Source: Paramesorhizobium endophyticum
GTDB taxonomy: Bacteria; Pseudomonadota; Alphaproteobacteria; Rhizobiales; Rhizobiaceae
Length of the DNA stretch: 64,000 nt
NCBI RefSeq assembly: GCF_014640615.1
Contig: NZ_BMHH01000018.1
Coordinates: 1-64,000, forward strand
Direction: 5' to 3'
Shown here: positions 44,065-54,808 of the stretch, piece after piece
Layout: each line of letters begins with the position of its first letter
How positions within the stretch are numbered: position 1 is the stretch's first letter
Position numbers and translations under genes: made by a program
Notes under the pieces: model-generated
What the model saw: only the letters and a program-made list of their open reading frames with translations
The model's database searches: none
Told to the model about the DNA's origin: nothing

Positions 44065-45912
44065 TTACTTCACAACCCCAATAAACCCGCCCGACTGCCG
44101 CGCCCACAGTCCGGCATAAATCCCGCCTCGCCCCAGCAATTCCTCATGCGTCCCCTCCTCCACGATCCGCCCATGGTCCATCACGATCAGCCGGTCGAGC
44201 TGGGCGATGGTGGAAAGCCGGTGGGCGATGGCTATCACGGTCTTGCCTTCCATCAGGCGGCGCAAATTCTCCTGGATCGACGCCTCCACCTCTGAATCGA
44301 GCGCCGAAGTCGCCTCGTCGAGGATGAGGATCGGCGCGTTTTTCAGAATGGCGCGGGCAATGGCGATGCGCTGGCGCTGGCCGCCGGAAAGCTTCACCCC
44401 GCGCTCGCCGACAAAGGCCTCCAGTGCCTTCCGGCCTTTGAAATCCTCCAGCGACGCGATGAATTCCTCCGCTTCCGCCTGGCGCGCGGCGGCGAGCACT
44501 TCCTCCTCCGTCGCATCGCTGCGCGCAATCAGGATATTGTCCCTGAGCGAGCGGTGCAGCAGCGCCGTTTCCTGGCTGACCACCGCGAAAGCCTGCCGCA
44601 GCGAGACCTGGGTGACGTCGCGAATATCCTGCCCATCGATGAGGATACGGCCCTTTTCCACATCGAACAGCCGCAGAATCAGATTGATCAGCGTCGTCTT
44701 GCCCGCGCCCGAATGCCCGACGAGGCCGACGCGCTCGCCGCCCTTGATCGAGAGGCTGATATCGTCGAGCACCCCGCCCTCCTTGCCATAATGGAAGGTG
44801 ACGTGCTCCACTTTGATCGCGCCCTTTTTTACCTTCAACGGCTTCGCGCCCGGCCGATCCTCCAGCCCCAGCGGCGCGGCGACGAGGCGCATGGAGTTCT
44901 CGATCACACCCAGCTCCCGCAACATGCTGTTGAAGCGGTTCATCAATTGCTGGAGCAGCATGTTGAGCCGCAGCACCAACCCGAGCGTGAAGGAAAGCTC
45001 CCCGACCGTCATGAGGTTTTGCGTCCACAGATCGATGGAGAAAGCGGCCACGGCCACGATCATCACGCCGGAAAGCGCGGTAAGCGCCACGCGCACGCCG
45101 GTCAGGGAACGGTAGAAGGGTAGCACCGCGCCAAGGAAGCGATCGAACCCTTCGCGCAAATAGGCTTCGTCCGCATCGGGCGTATTGAGCTTGATCGTCT
45201 GGATGTTGGAATAGCTGTCGACGATGCGGCCATTGATCATCGACCCGGCCTCGGAGGCCGCTTCGGAGCGCCGGCGGATCACCGGCAGATAATGGCGCGC
45301 GATGATCCCGAAGGCTGCGATCCACAGGATGACGATTGCCGCCAGCCGCCAGTCGAGGCTGCCGACCAACACCAGCGTCGTGACGCTATAAATTAGCATG
45401 AACCAGACGGTCTGGATGAAATCGAGGATGAAATCACCCGCCGCCTGTCCCGCCTGCCATACCTTGGTGGCGATGCGTCCTGCGAAATCGTTCTGGAAGA
45501 AGGCATAGGACTGGCGCAGCACATGCGCATTGGCTTGCCAGCGGATCAGGGTGTAAACTCCTGACGTCAGCGTCTGCCAGTCGAGAAGCGTGTTGAGAAT
45601 GGTCACGGCAAGACGGATGAAGAGAACGGTCACCGCCATGAAGACGAATTCCGGGCCGGCCTTGGCGACGAGCGCATCCCAGCTGCGGTCCGGCGTCTCA
45701 TTCAATATATCGACCAGCCGCCCCATGAAGTAGAACAGCCCCGCTTCCACCAGCGGCATCAGCCCGCCGACGACGAGCGCCAGCGCCAGCGGCCCTTTCG
45801 CCTGGCGGCCATAGTGCCAGAGAAACCGAATGATCGTGCCCGGCGGGCGGAGATCATCCGTCTTGCGAAAAGGATCGACCCAGCGCTCGAAAAGGCGGTA
45901 AATGGCGTTCAT
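44065..45912 (-). CDS. ABC exporter half-transporter, second of a tandem pair
   Basis: 615 residues. An N-terminal membrane domain of about six helices is fused to an ATPase: Walker A GHSGAGKTTL, signature LSGGQRQRIAIARAIL, Walker B ILILDEATSALD. Family is lipid A/multidrug-like exporters. Together with the next gene it may form a heterodimer. The C-terminal region GRGGIYAGLWARQSGGF is shared by both. Downstream gene of the minus-strand pair, separated from the other by a family A element. Confidence 0.92.
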   Translation of the reverse strand: MNAIYRLFERWVDPFRKTDDLRPPGTIIRFLWHYGRQAKGPLALALVVGGLMPLVEAGLFYFMGRLVDILNETPDRSWDALVAKAGPEFVFMAVTVLFIRLAVTILNTLLDWQTLTSGVYTLIRWQANAHVLRQSYAFFQNDFAGRIATKVWQAGQAAGDFILDFIQTVWFMLIYSVTTLVLVGSLDWRLAAIVILWIAAFGIIARHYLPVIRRRSEAASEAGSMINGRIVDSYSNIQTIKLNTPDADEAYLREGFDRFLGAVLPFYRSLTGVRVALTALSGVMIVAVAAFSIDLWTQNLMTVGELSFTLGLVLRLNMLLQQLMNRFNSMLRELGVIENSMRLVAAPLGLEDRPGAKPLKVKKGAIKVEHVTFHYGKEGGVLDDISLSIKGGERVGLVGHSGAGKTTLINLILRLFDVEKGRILIDGQDIRDVTQVSLRQAFAVVSQETALLHRSLRDNILIARSDATEEEVLAAARQAEAEEFIASLEDFKGRKALEAFVGERGVKLSGGQRQRIAIARAILKNAPILILDEATSALDSEVEASIQENLRRLMEGKTVIAIAHRLSTIAQLDRLIVMDHGRIVEEGTHEELLGRGGIYAGLWARQSGGFIGVVK

Positions 45913-45972
45913 ATTGTCAATTTAGGGTGTTAACGGCGAATAGCGAGTAGAACCTGGAGCATTTCCTCTCCA

Positions 45973-46256
45973 GAGAAACGGTCTCGTTCTACTATCGTTG
46001 TGGCGCGTCACCGTAGAGGAATGGATCCCAGTGACAAGCACTGGGATGACGCAGTGGAGAGGTTCTTTCCACTGCCGGATATGCTTCCGCCAACCGGATA
46101 TGATTCTGCCAAGTAGAGAGGGTGAAGGTATGCGAGCCAACAGCTAATCCAATCCGTCATCCCAGTGCTCGTCACTGGGATCCATTCTTCTACCTCTCCA
46201 TTACCACAACCAGCCAAAACAAGATTCAGGCGAATCCCGCAAAGCATGAACGGCTC
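45973..46256. repeat. family A palindromic intergenic element, copy 5
   Basis: AGAGAAACGGTCTCGTTCTA to GGCGAATCCCGCAAAGCATG. It lies between the two ABC exporter genes, so it sits within a probable operon. Confidence 0.86.
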
Positions 46257-46272
46257 TAAACGCTATTGCCCC

Positions 46273-48132
<1,860 letters not shown>

Positions 48133-48298
48133 GACGAAACCTCAAATATCGGGCCTCGGCATAGCCAATTCCGTTGAACTTGGCGAGTGTTTGCACTCAG
48201 ATTACCCCGCGCATTGCTCTTTTGTGGCGGATGCATCACATTGTCATCCACTGATTGGAGGCAGGCTGATGGCTGCGAATGAGCGCAGACAAGTTCGC

Positions 48299-48449
48299 AC
48301 CCTCCTTCCCCCTTGCGGGGAAGGTGCCCGCGTTAGCGGGCGGATGGGAGTGGTGACGCTAGCGCATTTGCTGGAGACAATAGAGTAAACGTCACCACCC
48401 CCACCCGACCCTTCGGGCCACCCTCCCCGCAAGGGGGAGGGAAGGCGCG
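48299..48449. repeat. family D palindromic element, copy 2
   Basis: CCTCCTTCCCCCTTGCGGGG to CCCTCCCCGCAAGGGGGAGG with inner CGTCACCACCCCCACCCGAC. It is in the 378-base gap before trmL, which otherwise shows no gene. Confidence 0.82.
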
Positions 48450-48510
48450 AACGGTCATCCAACGCTGTTCGCTGGCGTTTCCGCATTAAGTCCCTCCCTG
48501 AGACATCCCC

Positions 48511-49029
48511 ATGCCCCTCCACATCGCCCTTTACCAGCCCGACATCCCCGGCAACACAGGCACCATCCTTCGCATGGCGGCCTGTCTTGGCATAGCCGTA
48601 GACGTGATCGAACCCGCCGGCTTCGACATTTCCGACCGGGCCTTGAAACGCGCCGGGATGGACTATCTGGAGCAGGCCGCCCTCACCCGCCATCTCGACT
48701 GGGCGCATTTCGAAGCTTGGCGCAAGCGCGAAAACCGCCGTCTGGTGCTGTTCTCCACCAAGGCCGCCGAACCCTATACCCGCTTCGCCTTCAAGCCCGG
48801 CGACGTGCTGCTGTTCGGTCGCGAATCCTCCGGCGTCCCCGACCATGTGCATGAAAGCGCCGACGCGCGGCTGCTGATTCCCATGGTGAAAAACGCCCGC
48901 TCGCTCAATCTCGCCCTCACGGCGGCAATGGCGGCGGGAGAGGCTCTGCGGCAGCTTGACCAGCGGGAAGACAGGCTTGAAGGACTCTTGGCGGATATCA
49001 CGCCCGGCAATATCCACGGAGACACTTAG
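48511..49029 (+). CDS. trmL: tRNA (cytidine(34)-2'-O)-methyltransferase
   Basis: 172 residues, SPOUT-class enzyme that methylates the wobble ribose of leucine tRNAs. IALYQPDIPGNTGTILRMAA, then DYLEQAA, LLFGRESSGVPDHVHE and the knot segment ARSLNLALTAAMAAGEALRQ are typical, all of TrmL length. A family E repeat follows. Confidence 0.95.
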   Translation: MPLHIALYQPDIPGNTGTILRMAACLGIAVDVIEPAGFDISDRALKRAGMDYLEQAALTRHLDWAHFEAWRKRENRRLVLFSTKAAEPYTRFAFKPGDVLLFGRESSGVPDHVHESADARLLIPMVKNARSLNLALTAAMAAGEALRQLDQREDRLEGLLADITPGNIHGDT

Positions 49030-49102
49030 AACCACGTTGCGGCGCACTACTGCCGTCATGCCCAAGTGGCCAGAGAGAACGCGCAGCCCTGGCAACCCCT
49101 TC

Positions 49103-49274
49103 ACCCTCGCCCTTCGAGGCTCGCTGCGCGAGCACCTCAGGATGAGGGTGAAGGGACGCCCCGGCGCTTCAGAACGATGGCGGAGGGGTCGCAGCGTTTC
49201 AGTAGCCCTCATGGTGAGGTGCGACCCTGACCCTGAGCTTGTCGAAGGGGAAGGAGAGCCTCGAACCACGAGGG
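49103..49274. repeat. family E palindromic element, copy 2
   Basis: ACCCTCGCCCTTCGAGGCTC to GAGCCTCGAACCACGAGGGC, located between trmL and the small hypothetical gene. Confidence 0.82.
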
Positions 49275-49308
49275 CGCTTGGCGCTGTTCCGTCAAACCAT
49301 GAGAGATA

Positions 49309-49569
49309 TTAATCCGCCGTCGGCAGCCGCCGCATCGTAAACTCGATCACATCGTCCGGGCGCTCGCACCAGCTTTCGATTTCGGTCCAATAGGCGGCTT
49401 TGGGGAACTGGGTGAACCATTCGCGCGCCTTTTCGCGGGCGTCGTGGCGCGGCAAGGTGAATGTCTCGCGGATGAAGCCGTCGCGCGGCAGGCGCTCCTT
49501 CTGGGCGCGGCTTTCCCGCAGGCGCTTGCGCAGGCCGTTGAGCGGCGGGCGGGGCAGATTGGCAATCAT
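49309..49569 (-). CDS. small conserved hypothetical protein
   Basis: 86 residues, basic, without signal peptide or membrane segment. FIRETFTLPRHDAREKAREW, then FPKAAYWTEIESWCERPDDVIEFTMRRL suggests a folded cytoplasmic protein with one Cys. It is divergent from hemF. Similar proteins occur next to hemF in Rhizobiales as I recall, but no function is known. Confidence 0.75.
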   Translation of the reverse strand: MIANLPRPPLNGLRKRLRESRAQKERLPRDGFIRETFTLPRHDAREKAREWFTQFPKAAYWTEIESWCERPDDVIEFTMRRLPTAD

Positions 49570-49728
49570 GACGAACCCTTGACTAACCCTTCCTAGGTTG
49601 AGCCTAGCGTGGAAAAACCCGAAATACGAGTCATTTATGCGCAGGCGCGGTTAACCCTGCCAGCCTTTATCCCTTTGCCGCATATCGATTATTTTGTTAG
49701 AAAGTCATAAAAAAGGATATAATTTCCA

Positions 49729-50643
49729 ATGCAGCGTCCCGAAATTCCCGCCATCCTCCCCCCCGACCTCGAAGAGAAGAAAGCCATCGCCAGGGCCTGG
49801 TTCGAGGAACTGCGCGACAAGATATGCGCGACCTTCGAGCAGATCGAGGACGAGCTCGAAGGCCCGCTTTCCGACCGCGAGCCCGGCCGTTTTGTGCGTA
49901 CCCCCTGGCAGCGCGACGAGGGCAAGGGCGGCGGCGGTGTGATGTCCATGATGTATGGCCGCGTCTTCGAGAAGGTCGGCGTCCATGTCTCGACCGTGTT
50001 CGGCGAGTTCAGCCCCGAATTCCGTTCGCAAATTCCCGGCGCGGAAGAAGACCCGCGTTTCTGGGCGTCAGGCATTTCGCTCATCGCCCATCCGCAGAAC
50101 CCCAACGTCCCCGCCGTGCACATGAACACGCGCATGGTCGTCACCTCGCGCCAATGGTTCGGGGGCGGCGCGGACCTTACCCCGGTGCTCGACCGGCGCC
50201 GCACGCAGGAAGACCCCGACAGCATCGCCTTCCACAAGGCGTTCAAGCTCGTCTGCGACCGCCACGCCCATGTCGCCGATTACGACAAGTTGAAGCAATG
50301 GTGCGACGAATATTTCTTCCTGCCCCACCGCAACGAGCCGCGCGGCATCGGCGGCATTTTCTTCGACTGGCTGCATTCGCCCGAGGAAGCCGGCGGCTGG
50401 GACGCAGATTTCGCCTTCACCCGCGACGTCGGGCGCGGCTTCCTGGTGATGTATCCGCATATCGTGCGGCAGAATTTCAACCTCGACTGGACCGCGGAGG
50501 ACCGGCACGAACAGCTCGTCCGCCGCGGCCGCTATGTCGAGTTCAACCTGCTCTACGACCGCGGGACCATCTTCGGTCTGAAGACGGGCGGGAATGTCGA
50601 TGCGATCCTGTCGTCCATGCCGCCGGCGGTGAAGTGGCCGTGA
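49729..50643 (+). CDS. hemF: oxygen-dependent coproporphyrinogen III oxidase
   Basis: 304 residues, heme biosynthesis step from coproporphyrinogen III to protoporphyrinogen IX, requiring oxygen. [20 protein letters not shown], then [29 protein letters not shown] and [19 protein letters not shown] are family signatures. The heme it helps make is needed for the cytochromes encoded nearby. A family C element follows. Confidence 0.96.
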   Translation: MQRPEIPAILPPDLEEKKAIARAWFEELRDKICATFEQIEDELEGPLSDREPGRFVRTPWQRDEGKGGGGVMSMMYGRVFEKVGVHVSTVFGEFSPEFRSQIPGAEEDPRFWASGISLIAHPQNPNVPAVHMNTRMVVTSRQWFGGGADLTPVLDRRRTQEDPDSIAFHKAFKLVCDRHAHVADYDKLKQWCDEYFFLPHRNEPRGIGGIFFDWLHSPEEAGGWDADFAFTRDVGRGFLVMYPHIVRQNFNLDWTAEDRHEQLVRRGRYVEFNLLYDRGTIFGLKTGGNVDAILSSMPPAVKWP

Positions 50644-50670
50644 GTGGCGGGCGCCTCCATTGAAAGCTCG

Positions 50671-50849
50671 GTGGGACAGCGCCCCCCTCTGTCCTGCCGG
50701 ACATCTCCCCCGCAAGGGGGGAGATTACGCTGTCATAGCCGTCCCGCACCAATCGCAAATGTCGCAATATGTGCGGTGATCGTCGTGCCAGCCAATCTCC
50801 CCCCTTGCGGGGGAGATGCCCGGCAGGGCAGAGGGGGGCGCTGTCCCGC
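50671..50849. repeat. family C palindromic element, copy 4, with extended arms
   Basis: The usual arms are preceded by GTGGGACAGCGCC and followed by GGCGCTGTCCCGCC, so the palindrome is longer here. It sits between hemF and the YjhX-like gene, which converge. Confidence 0.86.
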
Positions 50850-50929
50850 CAGCATCTCAAATCAGAACTGCTAAAAGCTCGATTCCCTCCTAAAGAAATG
50901 AAAGGAGCCGGTCACCCGGCCCCTCCCCT

Positions 50930-51184
50930 TCACCTGTTATTAGCCTGCGCCCGCACATTCAGCCGCCCCTGCATGGAAATGCGATAGGGACCGCCGGAGC
51001 GGGATTCGATCAGCCGTTTTCGCCGCAATTGCTGGAAGACCGCCATCGTGCAGTCGGCCAGCACATAGCCTTCGCGGGTGAAGCATTCGATTTCGGTGAT
51101 GCGTCCGTCTTCGCGCAGATGGCGGATATAGCCGCCTTGCGCCAGCACGTGCAGCACGCGCTGTTCAATGCGTGAGATATTCAT
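50930..51184 (-). CDS. YjhX family toxin homolog (UPF0386)
   Basis: 84 residues beginning [20 protein letters not shown], then [29 protein letters not shown], the conserved YjhX/UPF0386 pattern. In E. coli YjhX is a toxin neutralised by the GNAT protein YjhQ. No yjhQ gene is adjacent here. The start at 51184 is chosen; the longer frame to 51310 has an unlikely N-terminus. Confidence 0.82.
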   Translation of the reverse strand: MNISRIEQRVLHVLAQGGYIRHLREDGRITEIECFTREGYVLADCTMAVFQQLRRKRLIESRSGGPYRISMQGRLNVRAQANNR

Positions 51185-51441
51185 CGTCGTTAATGCCTGG
51201 ATGGAAACCATGACAAGCACCGGCGCGCGCGGACAGGAAACACCCGCCCTCGGCCAATGCTGTTTCCGCTCCTGAACGTAACCGAAGAGAACGCCGTCAG
51301 CGTCGCTCAACGCGGCAATCGTTCGGAACGATCAGAGGCTTCCCACAATCTGAGACATCAACAATTCCGTATTCGAGGCAAAAGGGGCCTAAAAGGCTCC
51401 TTCCGCTCATCTAAAAGCGCCGCTGCCGGAAGTCAAATGCT

Positions 51442-52278
51442 TCACGTCTTCGGCTGGTTGCGCAGCCTTTCGGCCTCGGCATAGAATTTCTTTTCCCACT
51501 CATTGTGGTTGTCCAGCCCCTCCTTGATGAAGGGCGTGAAGATAGCGAGGTTCATCAGGCACCAGTTGACGAAACGCGCCGGGAATTTCAGCGGCTTGAC
51601 GAAATCGACGAACAGCACCACGCGCGTCTTGTCCGTATGGTTCCATGCCTCGTGCTCATAGGCGTCGTCGAAGATCAGCACCTTGCCCTCGTGCCAGTGG
51701 CATACCTGCTTGTCGACGCGGATGGCGAGCTTGTCGTTCGGCTCCGGCACGATCAGCCCCAGATGTAGCCGCAGCACGCCATTATAAGGCCCGCGATGCG
51801 GCGGCAGGTGCTTGCCCGGCTCGAAGATCGAGAACATCGCCGTCGTCAGGCCCGGTATCTTGTTGACGATGCGCCAGGTTTCCGGGCAGGCCTTGATGTT
51901 CTGCTCCGACTTCACGCCGAAGCCGAGCAGGAAGAAGGTCTTCCAGCGATTGTCCGAGGAAATGGTCTTCACATCGGTCGAAATGTCATGGAAGGAGGGC
52001 AGCTCGCTCTGGCGCTCCAGCACCTTGTCCAATTCCCTGCGGATGAGCGGCCATTCCTTCTCGATGTCAGCCGCCCAGGGAAAGGTCGCGTTGTCATAAA
52101 CCGGCGGATTACCGAGCTTGGCATATTTCAGATTGAGCCGCTCGGCCCAGGCAACGATGGCCATGAAGAAGCGGGTGATCGGGCTTGGCCGCTCCATGGG
52201 CGCGATGCCCTCGGTTCCGAATTTCTGCTGGGCTTCGGATGAGGCTTGTTGCTGTATCGATGGATCGAGACTGGTCAT
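51442..52278 (-). CDS. aspartyl/asparaginyl beta-hydroxylase family (LpxO-like)
   Basis: 278 residues, Fe(II)/2-oxoglutarate dioxygenase fold. HLPPHRGPYNGVLRLHLGL carries the first iron histidine, and FDDAYEHEAWNHTDKTRVVL the second with the arginine for 2-oxoglutarate. Membrane-near hydrophobic segments at the C-terminus and the length fit LpxO, which 2-hydroxylates acyl chains of lipid A. The start at 52278 follows GGAGTTGAGTGAA; an upstream GTG at 52302 is less likely. Confidence 0.85.
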   Translation of the reverse strand: MTSLDPSIQQQASSEAQQKFGTEGIAPMERPSPITRFFMAIVAWAERLNLKYAKLGNPPVYDNATFPWAADIEKEWPLIRRELDKVLERQSELPSFHDISTDVKTISSDNRWKTFFLLGFGVKSEQNIKACPETWRIVNKIPGLTTAMFSIFEPGKHLPPHRGPYNGVLRLHLGLIVPEPNDKLAIRVDKQVCHWHEGKVLIFDDAYEHEAWNHTDKTRVVLFVDFVKPLKFPARFVNWCLMNLAIFTPFIKEGLDNHNEWEKKFYAEAERLRNQPKT

Positions 52279-52351
52279 TTCACTCAACTCCAACAAGAAC
52301 ACTCTGCGCCGGGCGCAATAGAGAACGATTGCGGCTTAGTTTTGCCGGCCA

Positions 52352-53623
52352 TCAACTGTTCGTTTCATTTCCGTTAACCTTGCCCAGCAGCGCCTCGCGG
52401 TCAAGTTTAAAACCGGAATCGATCCAGATTGTCTCAAGCGACCGCAGCATCTCTCCAAGCCTTGGTCCCTTTTTGACACCCAGCGCCAGCAGATCGCCGC
52501 CCGTCACCGGAAACACGGGCGCTTCATAGCCATCCACAGCCTCTAGAAGGCGCGCGAAGCCGCCAGCGCGGATCATCGCCTTGTCGCTGCCGATTGCCTC
52601 CTGCCGCGCCGCCGCATAGACCAGTTGGATGCGGTCGCGCACGGCCTGCTTGTTGCCGCGATAGACGATCTTCTTCAGCGCCTGTTCGGAAAATTCCGGC
52701 CCCACCGTACCGGCCCGCGCCCAAGCCTCTAGCCGCGCCCGCTCGGCATTGGACATTTTGAGCCGCGCGCCCAGCGCCTCCATTCGCTCCGCGTTCGGCG
52801 GCACGATGCTCATCAGCCGCAGCAGCGGGTCAGCCGGCCAGCCCAGATCCTGTTCGGCGCGCACCAGGCCATGAATGGCGTCGATCCCCCATTTCTCGCT
52901 TTCGGGCAGTATAAGGGTGAGAACCCCCGTCTGCCGCATCCAGAGCAGCGCGCGCGAAGGGTCGGGCGCTAAGAGGAGCTTCTTGATCTCCTCCCACACC
53001 CGCTCCTTGGACAGACCAGTCAGCCCATCCTTTAGCCGGTTGCAGGCTTTGAGCCCCTGCGTTTCGGGCCGCCCCGAGCCGTACCAGGCAAAAAAGCGGA
53101 AGAAACGCAGTATGCGCAAATAATCCTCGCGGATACGCGTCTCCGCGTCGCCGATGAAGCGCAGCGTCCGCGCCTCGATATCCTTGAGGCCACCGGCCGG
53201 GTCGATCACCGTTCCGTCCGCCCGCGCGTAAAGCGCATTGATGGTGAAGTCGCGGCGCTCCGCATCCGCCTTCCAGTCGCGGCCGAAGGCGACCTTGGCC
53301 CGGCGGCCATCAGTCTCCACATCGGCGCGCAGCGTCGTCACCTCATAGGGCTTGCCCGCGGCCACGACCGTCACCGTTCCGTGGTCGATCCCGGTCGGCA
53401 CCGCCTTGAAGCCGAGCGCGGTGGCCCGCCTCGCGGTTTCGTCAGGCAAGGTGGTCGTCGCGATATCGATATCGCCCACTTTCTCGCCTATCAGCGTATT
53501 GCGCACCGCCCCGCCGACAATTCGCGCCTCCTCCCCGCCCTCGCAAAGCGCCGCCAGCAGCGCCTGCAAATGTTTGTTGGCAAGCCATGGCGCGCGGTCG
53601 GAGATGGAAATGGTGTCGTTCAT
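52352..53623 (-). CDS. cca: CCA-adding tRNA nucleotidyltransferase / polyA polymerase family
   Basis: 423 residues. The nucleotidyltransferase core is ARIVGGAVRNTLIGEKVGDIDIAT, with RRDFTINALYA and EDYLRILRFFRFFA in the neck region. The protein completes or repairs the 3' CCA of tRNAs. The start at 53623 is used; the longer frame to 53779 reads through a family D element. It is 73 bases from the LpxO-like gene, same strand. Confidence 0.9.
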   Translation of the reverse strand: MNDTISISDRAPWLANKHLQALLAALCEGGEEARIVGGAVRNTLIGEKVGDIDIATTTLPDETARRATALGFKAVPTGIDHGTVTVVAAGKPYEVTTLRADVETDGRRAKVAFGRDWKADAERRDFTINALYARADGTVIDPAGGLKDIEARTLRFIGDAETRIREDYLRILRFFRFFAWYGSGRPETQGLKACNRLKDGLTGLSKERVWEEIKKLLLAPDPSRALLWMRQTGVLTLILPESEKWGIDAIHGLVRAEQDLGWPADPLLRLMSIVPPNAERMEALGARLKMSNAERARLEAWARAGTVGPEFSEQALKKIVYRGNKQAVRDRIQLVYAAARQEAIGSDKAMIRAGGFARLLEAVDGYEAPVFPVTGGDLLALGVKKGPRLGEMLRSLETIWIDSGFKLDREALLGKVNGNETNS

Positions 53624-53652
53624 GCGTTCCCCTTGAATGGAAATGTCGGCGA

Positions 53653-53870
53653 GGCGATACCCCCCTCTGCCCGAGGGGGCCGCGCTGGCGCCCTCCTTCC
53701 CCCTTGCGGGGAAGGTGGGCGCGTTAGCGGACGGATGGGGGTGGTGACGTTTGCGCTTTTGCTGGAGAAAGTGGCGCAAACGTCACCACCCCCACCCGGC
53801 CCTTCGGGCCACCTTCCCCGCAAGGGGGAGGGAGGGCGCGCGGCCAGTCCGGCAGGACAGAGGGGGGTAA
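53653..53870. repeat. composite: family D copy 3 inside a split family C element
   Basis: CCCCCCTCTGCC on the left and CCGGCAGGACAGAGGGGGG on the right are outer arms of a family C element. Between them lies a full family D element from about 53689 to 53840 (CGCCCTCCTTCCCCCTTGCG to CGCAAGGGGGAGGGAGGGCG). The rest of C has been lost. Confidence 0.78.
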
Positions 53871-53882
53871 ACTGCGCTGCCA

Positions 53883-54527
53883 TCAAACCATATCCCCCTT
53901 CAACCCTTCCGCAGCCATAATCGTAAACACCGCCCCCCGCGACCGCACCACGAACATCAACCGCCCCTCAATTTCCATTTCCTCTCCCAGCGCCACCAGA
54001 TCATACATCACTGGCCGCGCCAGCAAGGCCTCCAACCGCCCGCGCACCCTCAAATACGGCTTCAGCCCGCCATTCTCCGGCGCGATCTCGAAACGCAGCG
54101 GGTGCTCCGGCCCGGCCTCCACCACATCGCCCACATTGGTGCGGAAGGTCAGCGCCTGAGTCGCGCCCTCTCCCGTCACGCTCATCTCGACGGCCAGGAA
54201 CGGCGCATCCTCCACCCTGATGTCGACTTTTTCCACAGGCGTGACGAGATAGGTCCGACCGTCCTCATCCTTGCGCAGGATAGTCGAAAACAGCCGCACC
54301 AAGGGCTGGCGGCCAATCGGCGTGCCCATGTAGAACCATGTGCCGTCGGCGCGGATTTCCATGTCGATATCGCCGCAGAAATCGGGATTCCACATCTCCA
54401 CCGGCGGCAGGCCCTTTTCGCCCGCCTCGGCCCGCGCGCGCGAAATCAGCGCCTCCAGCCCGGAAACCTTTTCGCCGTCCGCTTGAGAATGTCCCTGGCC
54501 CTTTTCCATGCGACTCGAATTATCCAT
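53883..54527 (-). CDS. DUF1285 domain protein
   Basis: 214 residues. EMWNPDFCGDIDMEIRADGTWFYMGTPIGR, then VRLFSTILRKDEDGRTYLVTPVEK is the DUF1285 core, a two-domain beta fold of unknown function. No signal peptide or membrane segment. Divergent from the MoxR operon and upstream of cca on the same strand, across the composite repeat. Confidence 0.88.
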   Translation of the reverse strand: MDNSSRMEKGQGHSQADGEKVSGLEALISRARAEAGEKGLPPVEMWNPDFCGDIDMEIRADGTWFYMGTPIGRQPLVRLFSTILRKDEDGRTYLVTPVEKVDIRVEDAPFLAVEMSVTGEGATQALTFRTNVGDVVEAGPEHPLRFEIAPENGGLKPYLRVRGRLEALLARPVMYDLVALGEEMEIEGRLMFVVRSRGAVFTIMAAEGLKGDMV

Positions 54528-54619
54528 CGATCGTTAAGGATACGCCATCAAATAGTCACCGTCTCACGGCTTGTCAGCAGGTCACAGTCGTTTAACCTAT
54601 TTGCGGACTATGATGCCCT

Positions 54620-54780
54620 TTCACCCTCGTGGTTCGAGGCTCCCTTCGGTCGCACCTCACCATGAGGGTGAAAGGGCGCCTTGCGGCTTCACTGTGAGGA
54701 TGAGAGCATCGACGCTCCAATAGCCCTCATGGTGAGGTGCGAATGGAGCGCAGCGGAATTCGCCTCGAACCACGAGGGCG
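54620..54780. repeat. family E palindromic element, copy 3
   Basis: CACCCTCGTGGTTCGAGGCT to CGCCTCGAACCACGAGGGCG with inner CACCTCACCATGAGGGTGA and ATAGCCCTCATGGTGAGGTG. It fills the divergent gap before moxR and may affect its promoter. Confidence 0.82.
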
Positions 54781-54808
54781 CTTGGCGGCGGAAGATTGAG
54801 AGGGAAAT

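Noticed and set aside
5258-46256. Dispersed inverted repeats considered as a CRISPR array
   Set aside because: The copies are tens of kilobases apart, palindromic and without spacer organisation or cas genes.
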